Of a stretch of DNA of 64,000 nt, positions 52,718 to 60,561 are shown one piece after another. Location: the NCBI RefSeq assembly GCF_014650555.1, contig NZ_BMVE01000006.1, positions 310,001 to 374,000 on the forward strand, read 5' to 3'. Made by a program: the position numbers and the translations under genes. Every line of letters begins with the position of its first letter. Positions within the stretch are counted from its first letter, which is position 1. Below the pieces are notes generated by a model that saw only the letters and a program-made list of their open reading frames with translations, was not told the origin of the DNA and did no database searches. The DNA comes from Streptomyces goshikiensis. Lineage in GTDB: Bacteria > Actinomycetota > Actinomycetes > Streptomycetales > Streptomycetaceae.

Positions 52718-53259
52718 TGCCGGACGACGTGGGGGGCAAGCCGTTCCCGGACGACGGGGAGCCCAACGACGACCGCGGAGGCGCGGAAGAGGACTTCGCC
52801 TCCGTGGTGTTCGACGAGGACTTCGTCCGGAACGCCGAGATCCATGAACCGAGCGCCGCAGAGCGCCAGCGGGCCGCCGACCGGGCGCGCGCGGAAGCGG
52901 AAGCCGCCCGCGCCGTCGCCGGAGGCTGGCCGGGAGACGAGGACCACGACCCCTACGGGTACGGGTACGGCCTCGACGACCGCGGCTGGGACCAGGAACC
53001 GGGCCACCTCGGCCCCGACGGCCCGTACGGGGCCTACGGCGGCAGCCTGCGCCCCTACCGGGGCCGCTCCCCGTGGCTGCGCCCCGTCGCCTGGGTGCTC
53101 GCCTGCGTGATGGGCCTCGGCATGGTCGCGCTCGCCTTCAGCGCCGTCTACCGCAGCGCCTCGGGGTCCGCGGAACCCGCACCGGCGCCCGCCAGTACTC
53201 CGCTCGGGGAAGTCACCGGGGCAGGAGCGTTTACCTACCCCGCAGTCCGCCAACCCTGA
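52717..53259 (+). CDS. Single-pass membrane protein with VFDEDFVR motif (first of pair)
   Basis: 180-residue protein. The N-terminal 120 residues are hydrophilic, acidic and Gly/Tyr-rich (YGYGYG, GPYGAYGG). One transmembrane helix lies at about residues 125-147, leaving a short outer Pro/Ala-rich tail. Residues 29-50 contain SVVFDEDFVRNAEIHEPSAAER, whose core VFDEDFVR recurs at the same residue in the next gene. The inner motif looks like a docking site, an inference only. Function not known. Confidence 0.8.
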   Translation: MPDDVGGKPFPDDGEPNDDRGGAEEDFASVVFDEDFVRNAEIHEPSAAERQRAADRARAEAEAARAVAGGWPGDEDHDPYGYGYGLDDRGWDQEPGHLGPDGPYGAYGGSLRPYRGRSPWLRPVAWVLACVMGLGMVALAFSAVYRSASGSAEPAPAPASTPLGEVTGAGAFTYPAVRQP

Positions 53260-53328
53260 AGGTAACGACCCCACTCGCATACGCCGGAGCCGGGGGCTTC
53301 TCTGAAGCGGGGACAGCGGGGAGAAGCG

Positions 53329-54474
53329 ATGGCCGTTCCAGGAGACCCACCCAACGGCACCCCCGAGAACATCGGAGGGGGTGACGACGAATTCCGCCCG
53401 GACGAGTACCGGTCGATCGTGTTCGACGAGGACTTCGTCCGCGCTGCCCGGATCCAGGAGTACTCCGCCCAGGAACGCATGGGCGAGCACGCCCGGGCCG
53501 TACGCAGCCGCTCGATCTGGTCGGGCGCGGGCTCCGGCGGCTCCCGCTCGGCAAGCCCCGGGCGGGGCGCCCGCCAGGGCATGCTGCTCGTACTGCTCAT
53601 CGCCACCGCCTTCGCCGTGGCCGTCTACATGGGCCTGCGCAACCCGTACGTGCCCGTGCCCGGAGGCGGCGCCGAACCGCTCGCCAGCACCGTCGTCCCG
53701 CTCGCGCCGGCCGCCGTCGTACCCGGCGGGAAGCCCGCCGAGCTGTACGCGAAGAGCCCCGCCGCCCAGTACCGCGTCGGGGCGGCCGGGATCACCATGC
53801 CCGCGGTGCGCCGCACCCAGCACTTCACCGACGGGCAGGTCGGCGCCGCGCTGTCCATCGCCAAGGACTACCTGGTGCAGTCCTCGCTCGACCCGGACGT
53901 GCTGTCCGGCGCCGCCACCCGGCCGGTGCGGGTACTGCTCGACCCCGACCAGCTGGCCCAGTTCGACCGCAGCATGACCTCGCCCTCGGGCGACGGGCGG
54001 TACGCCGCGACGGGCTGGCTCGTCCGCTTCGACCCCGCGACCACCGTCCTGGCCGACTCCCGCGTCCGGGTGAGCGGCACCCTGGGCTACGAGGAAGTGG
54101 CCCCCGACGTCCTCCAGGTGACCAGCGACCACACCTTCGTGTACGCGGTCCGGCCCGCCTCCGTGACCGGAGTCGCCGCCGACGGCGCCTCGCTCTTCAC
54201 CGTCCGCCGCGAGCTGCGGCTGCGCTTCGACCGGGAGGACCTCACGGCCCGCCGCGCGGAGCTGGCCTCGGCCTATGTGATGGCCGGGCCGCAGGACTGC
54301 TCCGCCGACCCGGCGGCCGGCTTCCGCCCGCTCACCGCGGGCACCGGCCCCACCACCGTCGGCCCGGCCGCGAGCGACCCGTACGCCAGCGGCCACCCCC
54401 GGCGCGCGGCCGGTCTGTGCGGAGTCCTCGCGACGCCGCCGCCCGAGACCGAGCCCGTCAGCCCTGCCCCGTAG
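53329..54474 (+). CDS. Single-pass membrane protein with VFDEDFVR motif (second of pair)
   Basis: 381-residue protein. Ser29 begins the same motif as in its neighbour (SIVFDEDFVRAARIQEYSA). One transmembrane helix spans about residues 84-104, then an outer domain of about 270 residues with TRPVRVLLDPDQLAQF and DVLQVTSDHTFVYAVRP. It ends in a Pro-rich tail. The 3' end overlaps the convergent M48 protease gene by 17 bases. I do not recognise a named domain. AAGCG precedes the ATG, with a better site (GGGGAG) slightly further up. Confidence 0.82.
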   Translation: MAVPGDPPNGTPENIGGGDDEFRPDEYRSIVFDEDFVRAARIQEYSAQERMGEHARAVRSRSIWSGAGSGGSRSASPGRGARQGMLLVLLIATAFAVAVYMGLRNPYVPVPGGGAEPLASTVVPLAPAAVVPGGKPAELYAKSPAAQYRVGAAGITMPAVRRTQHFTDGQVGAALSIAKDYLVQSSLDPDVLSGAATRPVRVLLDPDQLAQFDRSMTSPSGDGRYAATGWLVRFDPATTVLADSRVRVSGTLGYEEVAPDVLQVTSDHTFVYAVRPASVTGVAADGASLFTVRRELRLRFDREDLTARRAELASAYVMAGPQDCSADPAAGFRPLTAGTGPTTVGPAASDPYASGHPRRAAGLCGVLATPPPETEPVSPAP

Positions 54475-55540
54475 CGGCTCCGCCCTTGCCCTCGGCGCCG
54501 CCGGCGCCCCCGGACCCGGCGGCCCCGGTGAACTTGTCGCGGAGCTTGCCGCCCACGTCCGCCGCGCCGCCCGCGATGTCGCCGACCAGCTTGAACAGCG
54601 GGTCCTTGCTGCTGCGCACCGCGTCCGCGTAGTGCGAGGCCGACTCCCGGAAGGAGTCCGACACCGAGGCGTCCTTGTCGTCCTCGCGCCGCGGGTAGTG
54701 GCCGTCCATGATCCGCTGGTAGTCCCGGCTCTGCGACCACTTGTTCAGCTCGGCCGCCCGGACCGTGGTGAAGGGGTGCGTACGCGGCAGCACATTGAGG
54801 ATCTTCAGCACGGAATCGCGCAGGTCACCGCTCTTCTCGTACTCGTCGGCCTGGGCCAGGAAGGCGTCCACGTTCATCTCGTGGAGGTGGTTGCCGCCCG
54901 CCATCTTCATCAGCCCCCGCATCGAGGCCGTCACGTCCTGCCCCACCAGCAGCCCGGCCCGGTCCGCGGACAGCTCCGACTTGCGGAACCACTCCCGCAG
55001 CGCGGTGACGATCGCGGTGATCGCCACATTGCCCAGCGGGATCCACGCCACCCGCAGCGCGAGGTTCGTCAGGAACAGCAGGACCGTGCGGTACACGGAG
55101 TGCCCCGACAGCGCGTGGCCCACCTCGTGGCCCACGACCGCCCGCATCTCCTCCTCGTCGAGCAGCTCGACCAGGCCCGTCGTCACCACGATGATCGGCT
55201 CGTCCAGCCCGATGCACATGGCGTTCGGCTTCGGGTCCTGCTGGACGTACATCTGCGGGACCTTCTCCAGGTCCAGGATGTAACAGGCGTCCCGCAGCAT
55301 CGTGTGCAGGTGCGCGAACTGGGTCTCGCCCACCCGCACCGAGTCCGACAGGAACAGTAGCCGCAGGCTCCGCTCCGGCAGCAGCCCGCTCAGGGCCTTG
55401 AACACCGTGTCGAACCCGCTCAGCTTGCGCAGCGCCACCAGCGCCGAGCGGTCCGCCGGATGCTCGTACGCCCGCGAGGAGATACCGGGGAACCTCCTGC
55501 GATCCCGCGCCGGTGCCTTCTCGAATCCCGTGTCCGTCAT
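54458..55540 (-). CDS. M48-family zinc metalloprotease
   Basis: 360-residue HtpX/Ste24-like protease. The zinc motif is HEVGH at residues 138-142 in VVGHEVGHALSGH, with the third ligand in a later SELSADRAGLL. Hydrophobic segments around residues 148-180 suggest membrane association. The tail from about 330 is Gly/Ala-rich. Members of this family degrade misfolded membrane proteins. It is convergent with, and overlaps by 17 bases, the second VFDEDFVR gene. Confidence 0.92.
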   Translation of the reverse strand: MTDTGFEKAPARDRRRFPGISSRAYEHPADRSALVALRKLSGFDTVFKALSGLLPERSLRLLFLSDSVRVGETQFAHLHTMLRDACYILDLEKVPQMYVQQDPKPNAMCIGLDEPIIVVTTGLVELLDEEEMRAVVGHEVGHALSGHSVYRTVLLFLTNLALRVAWIPLGNVAITAIVTALREWFRKSELSADRAGLLVGQDVTASMRGLMKMAGGNHLHEMNVDAFLAQADEYEKSGDLRDSVLKILNVLPRTHPFTTVRAAELNKWSQSRDYQRIMDGHYPRREDDKDASVSDSFRESASHYADAVRSSKDPLFKLVGDIAGGAADVGGKLRDKFTGAAGSGGAGGAEGKGGAATGQG

Positions 55541-55680
55541 TGCGCCCTCCCCCTAGATCAGCCTGCTTCGCGTGCGTCTATCCTCTCCAACGCCTGAGTC
55601 GGCGTGAGCGTGCCCCGGGCCCCCGCATACGATGTGAGCGAAGTCTCCGCCCGCTCCCCGACTCGATAGGTATCAGCCTG

Positions 55681-55848
55681 ATGAGCCTCTCCTCCACCGC
55701 CCACAACCTGGTCGTCCTCGCCTCGGAGGGGGCCGAGCAGCACGGCGGCAACCACGACAGCCTCAGCCCGTACCTGACCGGCGGCGGCGCGTTCTTCATC
55801 CTGATCTTCATGCTGTGGGTGACCACGCGCCTGAACCGCGACCGCTAG
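55681..55848 (+). CDS. Small single-helix membrane protein
   Basis: 55-residue protein: a polar N-terminus with EGAEQHGGNHDSLSPY, one transmembrane helix at about residues 33-49 (GGGAFFILIFMLWVTTRL) and a basic end (NRDR). It sits between the M48 protease (divergent) and nadD. TAGGTAT near 55667 could serve as a -10 element with almost no leader. The function is unknown, but the codon pattern is normal and it looks real. Confidence 0.7.
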   Translation: MSLSSTAHNLVVLASEGAEQHGGNHDSLSPYLTGGGAFFILIFMLWVTTRLNRDR

Positions 55849-55913
55849 AGCGCGTCGCGCACGCTCGATCCGAGGGTCCGGGCCGCCCCGCCGGGCCAGT
55901 AGGCTCTGCGCTC

Positions 55914-56531
55914 ATGGGAGAGCAGGAAGTGCCTACCGGCCCGGTCAAGCGCCGGCTCGGAGTGATGGGCGGGACGTTCGATCCGATCCACCACGGACAC
56001 CTGGTGGCCGCCAGTGAGGTGGCCGCCCTTTTCCACCTCGACGAGGTGGTGTTCGTACCGACCGGCGAGCCGTGGCAGAAGTCCCAGGGGGCCGTGTCGC
56101 CCGCCGAGGACCGCTACCTCATGACGGTCATCGCCACGGCCTCGAACCCCCAGTTCTCGGTGAGCCGCATCGACATCGACCGCGGCGGCCCGACGTACAC
56201 GATCGACACCCTGCGGGACCTGAGCGCCCTCAACGCAGACGCCGACCTGTTCTTCATCACCGGCGCCGATGCCCTCGCTCAGATCCTGACCTGGCGAAAC
56301 GCCGACGAGCTCTTCTCGCTCGCCCACTTCATCGGCGTCACCCGCCCCGGCCACCTGCTCACCGACGACGGACTGCCCGAGGGCGGCGTCTCGCTGGTCG
56401 AGGTGCCCGCGCTGGCGATCTCGTCGACGGACTGCCGCGAGCGGGTGGCCAACGCGGACCCCGTCTGGTATCTGGTGCCGGACGGCGTCGTGCGTTACAT
56501 CGACAAGCGTGAGCTGTACCGGGGAGCCTGA
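55914..56531 (+). CDS. nadD: Nicotinate-nucleotide adenylyltransferase
   Basis: Makes deamido-NAD from nicotinate mononucleotide and ATP. The 205-residue protein has the nucleotidyltransferase motif GGTFDPIHHGHL at residues 19-30 and the late ISSTDCRERV. TAGGCT at 55900-55905 is 14 bases before the ATG, so the leader is very short or absent. Alternative starts would remove the polar N-terminal GEQEVPTG segment. It is followed 24 bases later by the LCP gene, with rsfS beyond, a common neighbourhood. Confidence 0.96.
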   Translation: MGEQEVPTGPVKRRLGVMGGTFDPIHHGHLVAASEVAALFHLDEVVFVPTGEPWQKSQGAVSPAEDRYLMTVIATASNPQFSVSRIDIDRGGPTYTIDTLRDLSALNADADLFFITGADALAQILTWRNADELFSLAHFIGVTRPGHLLTDDGLPEGGVSLVEVPALAISSTDCRERVANADPVWYLVPDGVVRYIDKRELYRGA

Positions 56532-56555
56532 GCTTCCGGAGAGAGGGGTCCCGCG

Positions 56556-58238
56556 GTGAACGACCGACAGCAGCCGTACGACCCGTACGCCGCCCAGGAG
56601 CAGCAGCTCATCGGCTACGACGCGTACGGGCGACCGGTGTACGGCCAGGTGCCCGCGCAGTCCGCCGCCCAGGCCCAGGCCCCGCAGCAGTACGAGCAGA
56701 CGTACGAACAGCAGTACGGGTACGACTACCAGGGCTACGACCAGCAGCAGCCGGCCGCCCAGGACTACCCCCAGCCGGCCGCCGACCCGGGCTACGGATA
56801 CGGCTACGAGGGCCAGCAGGCCCCGCAGACCCAGCAGGCACAGCAGTGGATCCCGCAGCAGATGGCCCCCGAGCCCCAGGCGGCCGAACCGGCCCCGGCC
56901 CCGGAACCGGCACCGGCGCCCCGGCAGGCCGCACAGGTCCCGGAACCGCGCCGGGCCGCCGACGCCGGGCCGGACGGCGACTACCGCACCGAGCAGTTCG
57001 CGTTCATCGACCAGCCCGACGAGGAATCCGAAGACGTCATCGACTGGCTCGCCTTCACCGAGAGCCGGACCGAACGCCGTGAGGAGGCCCGCCGCCGCGG
57101 CCGCAACCGCGTGGTGGCGCTGATCGTCGTCCTCGCCCTGTTCGTCGTCGGCGGCGCCGGCTACCTCTGGTACGCGGGCAAGCTGCCGTTCCTCGACGGC
57201 CCGGGCAGCAAGAAGGGCGCCGCGGCCGCCGGCGGGGCGCAGAAGCGCGACATGATCGTCGTCCACCTGCACAACACCAAGAAGGGCGGCACCTCCACGG
57301 CGCTGCTCGTCGACAACGTCACCACGAAGCAGGGCGCCACCGTCCTGCTCCCGAACACCCTCACCGTCCCGCGGCAGGACGGCACCGGCCTGGCCCTCGG
57401 CAAGGCGGTCGAGGAGGGCGGCATCGGCACCAGCGAGTCCCTCGACACCGTGCTCGGCACCGACATCGGCGGCACCTGGCGGCTGGACACCCCCTTCCTG
57501 GAGCGCCTCGTCGAGCTGGTCGGCGGCATCGACGTCGACACCGACGCCGCGGTCCCGGCCGACGACAAGGCCAAGACCCCGGCCGTGGCCCAGGGCAAGA
57601 AGCAGCACCTCAGCGGGGCGATGGCCGTCGCGTACGCCACGTACCGCGCCCAGGGCGAGCCGGAGGCCAAGCAGCTCCAGCGAACGGGCGGCGTGCTGTA
57701 CGCGGTCCTGCGCAAGATCCCCGGCGACCCCAAGGCGGCGGCCGTGACCGTCGAGAGCATGGGCCAGATCCTGGACCCCGCGCTGAATGCCCAGACCCTC
57801 GGCGCCATGCTGTCCAGGATCGGCGAGCACGCGAAGGTCGGCGACTACCGCACCGAGCTGCTCGCCGTGAAGGCGGACGGCTCCCTCACCGACGAGGCCA
57901 ACAAGACGGTCGTCAAGGAGATCCTCGGCGGCAACTTCACGGCCGCGCAGAGCGCCGCGTCCCCCCGGGTCGGGCTCAGGGACGCCACCGGCGACGACAA
58001 GACGCAGGTCACGGCGAAGGCGGCGCTGCTGAACGGCGGCTACACCTTCGTGGACGGCGGCAAGGCCGACAAGACCCAGGCCGCCTCGCAGATCACCTAC
58101 CAGGACGACGCGCAGCGGGAGCGGGCGGTCGAGGTCGCCAAGACGCTCGGGCTGGCCGAGACGGCCGTGAAGAAGGGCGAGAACGCCGTGAACGCGGACG
58201 TCGTGGTGACCCTGGGCAAGGACTACAAACCGTCCTGA
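56556..58238 (+). CDS. LCP (LytR-CpsA-Psr)-type protein, divergent active site
   Basis: 560-residue protein. Residues 1-150 are Gln/Tyr/Pro-rich, the helix at about 188-208 anchors it, and an outer LCP-like domain follows with LERLVELVGGIDVD and LSGAMAVAYATYR, then a LytR_C domain ending VVVTLGKDYK. LCP enzymes transfer lipid-linked glycopolymers to peptidoglycan. Where typical members have IPRD, this one reads LLPNTLTVP, so the Arg-Asp pair is missing. In S. coelicolor the protein at this place (SCO2578, PdtA, as I recall) is tied to polydiglycosylphosphate transfer. Confidence 0.85.
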   Translation: MNDRQQPYDPYAAQEQQLIGYDAYGRPVYGQVPAQSAAQAQAPQQYEQTYEQQYGYDYQGYDQQQPAAQDYPQPAADPGYGYGYEGQQAPQTQQAQQWIPQQMAPEPQAAEPAPAPEPAPAPRQAAQVPEPRRAADAGPDGDYRTEQFAFIDQPDEESEDVIDWLAFTESRTERREEARRRGRNRVVALIVVLALFVVGGAGYLWYAGKLPFLDGPGSKKGAAAAGGAQKRDMIVVHLHNTKKGGTSTALLVDNVTTKQGATVLLPNTLTVPRQDGTGLALGKAVEEGGIGTSESLDTVLGTDIGGTWRLDTPFLERLVELVGGIDVDTDAAVPADDKAKTPAVAQGKKQHLSGAMAVAYATYRAQGEPEAKQLQRTGGVLYAVLRKIPGDPKAAAVTVESMGQILDPALNAQTLGAMLSRIGEHAKVGDYRTELLAVKADGSLTDEANKTVVKEILGGNFTAAQSAASPRVGLRDATGDDKTQVTAKAALLNGGYTFVDGGKADKTQAASQITYQDDAQRERAVEVAKTLGLAETAVKKGENAVNADVVVTLGKDYKPS

Positions 58239-58256
58239 CCAGGCATAGGGCTGGAT

Positions 58257-58290
58257 CGCCGCCCGCGCGGGACCTTCCGCGCGGGCGGCG
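58257..58290 (+). terminator. Intrinsic terminator after the LCP gene
   Basis: Perfect 14-base arms CGCCGCCCGCGCGG and CCGCGCGGGCGGCG around GACCTT, 18 bases past the stop. Confidence 0.88.
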
Positions 58291-58346
58291 ATGGCGGTAC
58301 ATGAGACCCTTGTAAGGATCTGCCCGCCAACCCGAAAGCATGGCCA

Positions 58347-58793
58347 GTGACCGCCACGGACCGCTCCATCGAGCTCATCACCGCCGCCGCCCAGGCCGCG
58401 GCCGACCGGCTCGCGCACGACATCATCGCGTACGACGTCAGCGACGTGCTGTCGATCACCGACGCCTTCCTGCTCGCCTCGGCCCCCAACGACCGCCAGG
58501 TCAAGTCGATCGTGGACGAGATCGAGGAGCGCCTGCTCAAGGAGCTCGGCGCCAAGCCGGTGCGCCGCGAGGGCGACCGCGACGCCCGCTGGATCCTCCT
58601 CGACTACATCGACATCGTCGTGCACGTGCAGCACAGCGAGGAGCGGGTCTTCTACGCGCTGGAGCGCCTGTGGAAGGACTGCCCCGAGATCGACCTGCCC
58701 GAGGACGCCAAGCTCACCAAGGGCAAGGCCGAGGAGCACGCCAAGCTGCGTGAGGCACAGGGCGACGACGAACTGGACGGTGATCTGTTCTGA
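58347..58793 (+). CDS. rsfS: Ribosome silencing factor
   Basis: RsfS/Iojap (DUF143) protein that binds L14 and prevents subunit joining when nutrients run low. The 148-residue protein has SDVLSITDAFLLASA, the conserved GDRDARWILLDYIDIVVHV and HSEERVFYALERLW. The tail of about 30 residues is charged. GTG start; a -10-like TAAGGAT at 58314 would give a roughly 25-base leader. The stop TGA overlaps the CTG start proposed for the next gene. Confidence 0.94.
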   Translation: MTATDRSIELITAAAQAAADRLAHDIIAYDVSDVLSITDAFLLASAPNDRQVKSIVDEIEERLLKELGAKPVRREGDRDARWILLDYIDIVVHVQHSEERVFYALERLWKDCPEIDLPEDAKLTKGKAEEHAKLREAQGDDELDGDLF

Positions 58794-59473
58794 GCGCGCC
58801 GAGCACCGGCACGACCGCCGGGACCGAGGGGGACGGCCGGACCGGCCGGAAGATCGTCCTTTGGCGGCACGGCCAGACCTCGTGGAACCTGGAGCGCCGC
58901 TTCCAGGGCTCCACGGACATCGAGCTGACCGAGACGGGTGTGGCGCAGGCGCGCCGCGCCGCCCGGCTGCTCGCCTCGCTGAAGCCGGACGCCATCGTGG
59001 CCTCCGACCTCCAGCGGGCCGCCGCGACGGCCGCCGAGCTGGCCGCGGTCACGGGCCTGCCCGTGGAGCACGACGAGGCGCTGCGCGAGACGTACGCCGG
59101 TGAGTGGCAGGGCCTCACGCACGACGAGATCCTCGGGAAGTACGGCGAGCAGTACGCGGCGTGGAAGCGCGGCGAGCCCGTGCGCCGCGGCGGCGGCGAG
59201 CTGGAGACCGAAGTCGCCGACCGGGCCGCGCCGGTGGTGCTGGCGCACGCCGACCGGCTGCCGGCCGGCGGGACGCTCGTCGTGGTCAGCCACGGCGGCA
59301 CCATCCGTACGACCATCGGCAGGCTGCTCGGACTGGAGTCCTCCTACTGGGAGGGCCTGGGCGGGCTCTCCAACTGCTGCTGGTCCGTCCTCGGCGAGGG
59401 CGCGCGCGGCTGGCGCCTGATGGAGCACAACGCCGGCACGCTGCCGGAGCCCGTCCTCGGCGACGACGACTGA
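58790..59473 (+). CDS. Histidine phosphatase family protein, probable CTG start
   Basis: 227-residue phosphatase of the phosphoglycerate-mutase-like branch. The catalytic motif WRHGQTSWN (about residues 25-33), then GSTDIELTETG, SDLQRAAATA and VVSHGGTIRT are all present. A start at the first ATG/GTG (58940) would cut off the catalytic His. The frame opens after a TGA at 58781, and the only start-like codon before the motif is CTG at 58790, overlapping the rsfS stop as CTGA. This mimics the ATGA/GTGA couplings elsewhere in the window. Substrate unknown. Confidence 0.88.
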   Translation: MSAPSTGTTAGTEGDGRTGRKIVLWRHGQTSWNLERRFQGSTDIELTETGVAQARRAARLLASLKPDAIVASDLQRAAATAAELAAVTGLPVEHDEALRETYAGEWQGLTHDEILGKYGEQYAAWKRGEPVRRGGGELETEVADRAAPVVLAHADRLPAGGTLVVVSHGGTIRTTIGRLLGLESSYWEGLGGLSNCCWSVLGEGARGWRLMEHNAGTLPEPVLGDDD

Positions 59474-59491
59474 GGCCTCTCGCGAGGCCTC
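59472..59491 (+). terminator. Short hairpin after the phosphatase gene
   Basis: GAGGCCTC and GAGGCCTC form an eight-base self-complementary stem with a TCGC loop, beginning at the stop codon. Weaker than the others in this window. Confidence 0.5.
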
Positions 59492-59606
59492 CGGCGGCGC
59501 CGGGCCGGGGCTCCCACCCGGATTTCACTTTCCGGCTGGTCGCAGGCTAGAGTTCTTCTTGTTCGCAGCGCAGAACACCGGAAACGGGGGGAGCGCGGCG
59601 GAGAGC

Positions 59607-59679
59607 GGGGCTATAGCTCAGTTGGTAGAGCGCCTGCATGGCATGCAGGAGGTCAGGAGTTCAATTCTCCTTAGCTCCA
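59607..59679 (+). tRNA. tRNA-Ala (anticodon GGC), first copy
   Basis: Acceptor arms GGGGCTA and TAGCTCC pair with one wobble; the discriminator is A and CCA is not encoded. The anticodon stem CCTGC/GCAGG holds ATGGCAT, giving GGC. The sequence is identical to the copy at 60188-60260. TAGAGT at 59548-59553 may be its -10 element. Confidence 0.96.
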
Positions 59680-59684
59680 CAATC

Positions 59685-59716
59685 AGGATCCCGTCCCCAA
59701 CAGGGGGCGGGATCCT
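59685..59716 (+). terminator. Terminator of the first tRNA-Ala
   Basis: AGGATCCCGTCCCC (59685-59698) pairs with GGGGGCGGGATCCT (59703-59716) with one wobble; followed by TGCGTTTGTT. Confidence 0.8.
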
Positions 59717-59822
59717 TGCGTTTGTTCCTTTTGTGCTGGCTGACCCGCCCCGTAACGTCATGGCAGAATCGGACGGCCGGAGGGGGACACGACGGCCCGA
59801 CGCGGGAGGGAGTCGCTGACGG

Positions 59823-60056
59823 ATGGGTGCACACCGGCGGCGGTGCGACTGGTGCAACAACGGCACGCCGATCGTGCGGGACATGGACCCGGTCAACCCC
59901 GACTACCAGTACTGGTGCGAGGAATGCGCGCGGGCGCTGATCATAAAAGGCGACCCGATCGAGACGTACCGTGAGCTGGAAGGGGAGCCGATCTATGGGC
60001 GGCTGCTCGACGAGCACTGCACGCTCAAGCGGTTCTATCAGTTCGCGAGAGCGTGA
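59823..60056 (+). CDS. Small protein with two CxxC pairs (zinc ribbon-like)
   Basis: 77-residue basic protein with Cys8-x2-Cys11 and Cys32-x2-Cys35, spaced as in a small zinc ribbon, and a lone Cys66. The rest is charged and helical (YRELEGEPIYGRLLDEHC). It may bind nucleic acid or a protein, but I recognise no named family. It is framed by two identical tRNA-Ala genes. The ATG has a weak GGGAGGGAG site 8-16 bases upstream. Confidence 0.78.
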   Translation: MGAHRRRCDWCNNGTPIVRDMDPVNPDYQYWCEECARALIIKGDPIETYRELEGEPIYGRLLDEHCTLKRFYQFARA

Positions 60057-60104
60057 CAACTTGTCTCAAATCGGACATGGTCTCTGGTCGGCGGAAACCG
60101 ATTT

Positions 60105-60132
60105 TTGGACCAGGGCCATGACCGTGTAATGT
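60105..60132 (+). promoter_or_regulatory. Promoter of the second tRNA-Ala
   Basis: TTGGAC at 60105-60110 and TAATGT at 60127-60132 with a 16-base spacer, about 55 bases before the tRNA. Confidence 0.6.
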
Positions 60133-60187
60133 TTGGGATGTCGCCAAGGGGAACCGGCAAGGGAAACCGAAGCGGCAAGCACAACAA

Positions 60188-60260
60188 GGGGCTATAGCTC
60201 AGTTGGTAGAGCGCCTGCATGGCATGCAGGAGGTCAGGAGTTCAATTCTCCTTAGCTCCA
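60188..60260 (+). tRNA. tRNA-Ala (anticodon GGC), second copy
   Basis: Base-for-base identical to the tRNA at 59607-59679, 581 bases downstream, with a different flanking sequence and its own promoter and hairpin. Confidence 0.96.
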
Positions 60261-60266
60261 CAGTGA

Positions 60267-60301
60267 AGAAGCGGGCCACCCGGATCGGATGGCCCGCTTC
60301 T
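60267..60301 (+). terminator. Terminator of the second tRNA-Ala
   Basis: AGAAGCGGGCCA (60267-60278) and TGGCCCGCTTCT (60290-60301) pair perfectly across an 11-base loop. Confidence 0.82.
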
Positions 60302-60395
60302 CGTTGTGTCCCGCTTCCGCCGTGTCCTGCTTCCGCTTCCGCTGTGTCCCGTGTCGACGGGTGGAACGGCCGAGCGTCGGAAGGGGCCGCTGCGG

Positions 60396-60407
60396 TACCC
60401 TGACGCC
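60396..60407 (+). promoter_or_regulatory. -10 element of the leuS leader transcript
   Basis: TACCCT at 60396-60401 starts exactly 12 bases before the leader-peptide ATG, so the transcript probably begins with that ATG. No clear -35 is seen. Confidence 0.5.
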
Positions 60408-60446
60408 ATGCGTGCCGTACGCCTTCTGCTTACCGAGCCGCGCTGA
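60408..60446 (+). CDS. leuS leader peptide
   Basis: A 12-codon reading frame, MRAVRLLLTEPR, with three successive leucine codons CTT-CTG-CTT. CTT is uncommon in such a GC-rich genome, so slow decoding when charged tRNA-Leu is scarce is plausible. It starts at the predicted 5' end of the mRNA and has no ribosome site. It lies 115 bases before leuS, with an intrinsic terminator in between: the classic layout of transcription attenuation. Confidence 0.7.
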   Translation: MRAVRLLLTEPR

Positions 60447-60487
60447 TCAGCGCCGACCCTTCGAGACGGTCGGCACCGGCGCGGCGC
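60444..60487 (+). promoter_or_regulatory. Leader RNA with alternative pairing before leuS
   Basis: Between leader peptide and terminator, GCCGACC and GGTCGGC (around 60452-60475) pair, and CACCGGCGCGGCG lies next to the terminator's left arm. These could make the mutually exclusive structures of an attenuator. The exact antiterminator is not resolved by eye. Confidence 0.45.
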
Positions 60488-60511
60488 CCCCTCCTGTGCG
60501 AGGGGTTTTTT
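60488..60511 (+). terminator. Attenuator terminator upstream of leuS
   Basis: CCCCTC-CTGTGC-GAGGGG followed directly by T6 (60506-60511), a textbook intrinsic terminator placed before, not after, a gene. Confidence 0.8.
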
Positions 60512-60561
60512 CGTTTGGGCAGGCAGAGACGGCAGAGACGATCGATGGAGCTTCAGAAATC

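Noticed and set aside
58940..59473. Phosphatase start at GTG 58940
   Set aside because: It would remove the catalytic RHG motif, which is clearly coded just upstream in the same frame.
59607..60260. tRNA-Ala pair considered as attL/attR of an integrated element
   Set aside because: Both copies are complete, each has its own hairpin, and no integrase or phage gene lies between them.
60289..60561. N-terminal extension of leuS from an upstream ATG at 60289
   Set aside because: It would translate through the tRNA-Ala terminator, the leader peptide and the attenuator; LeuRS homology begins after 60562.
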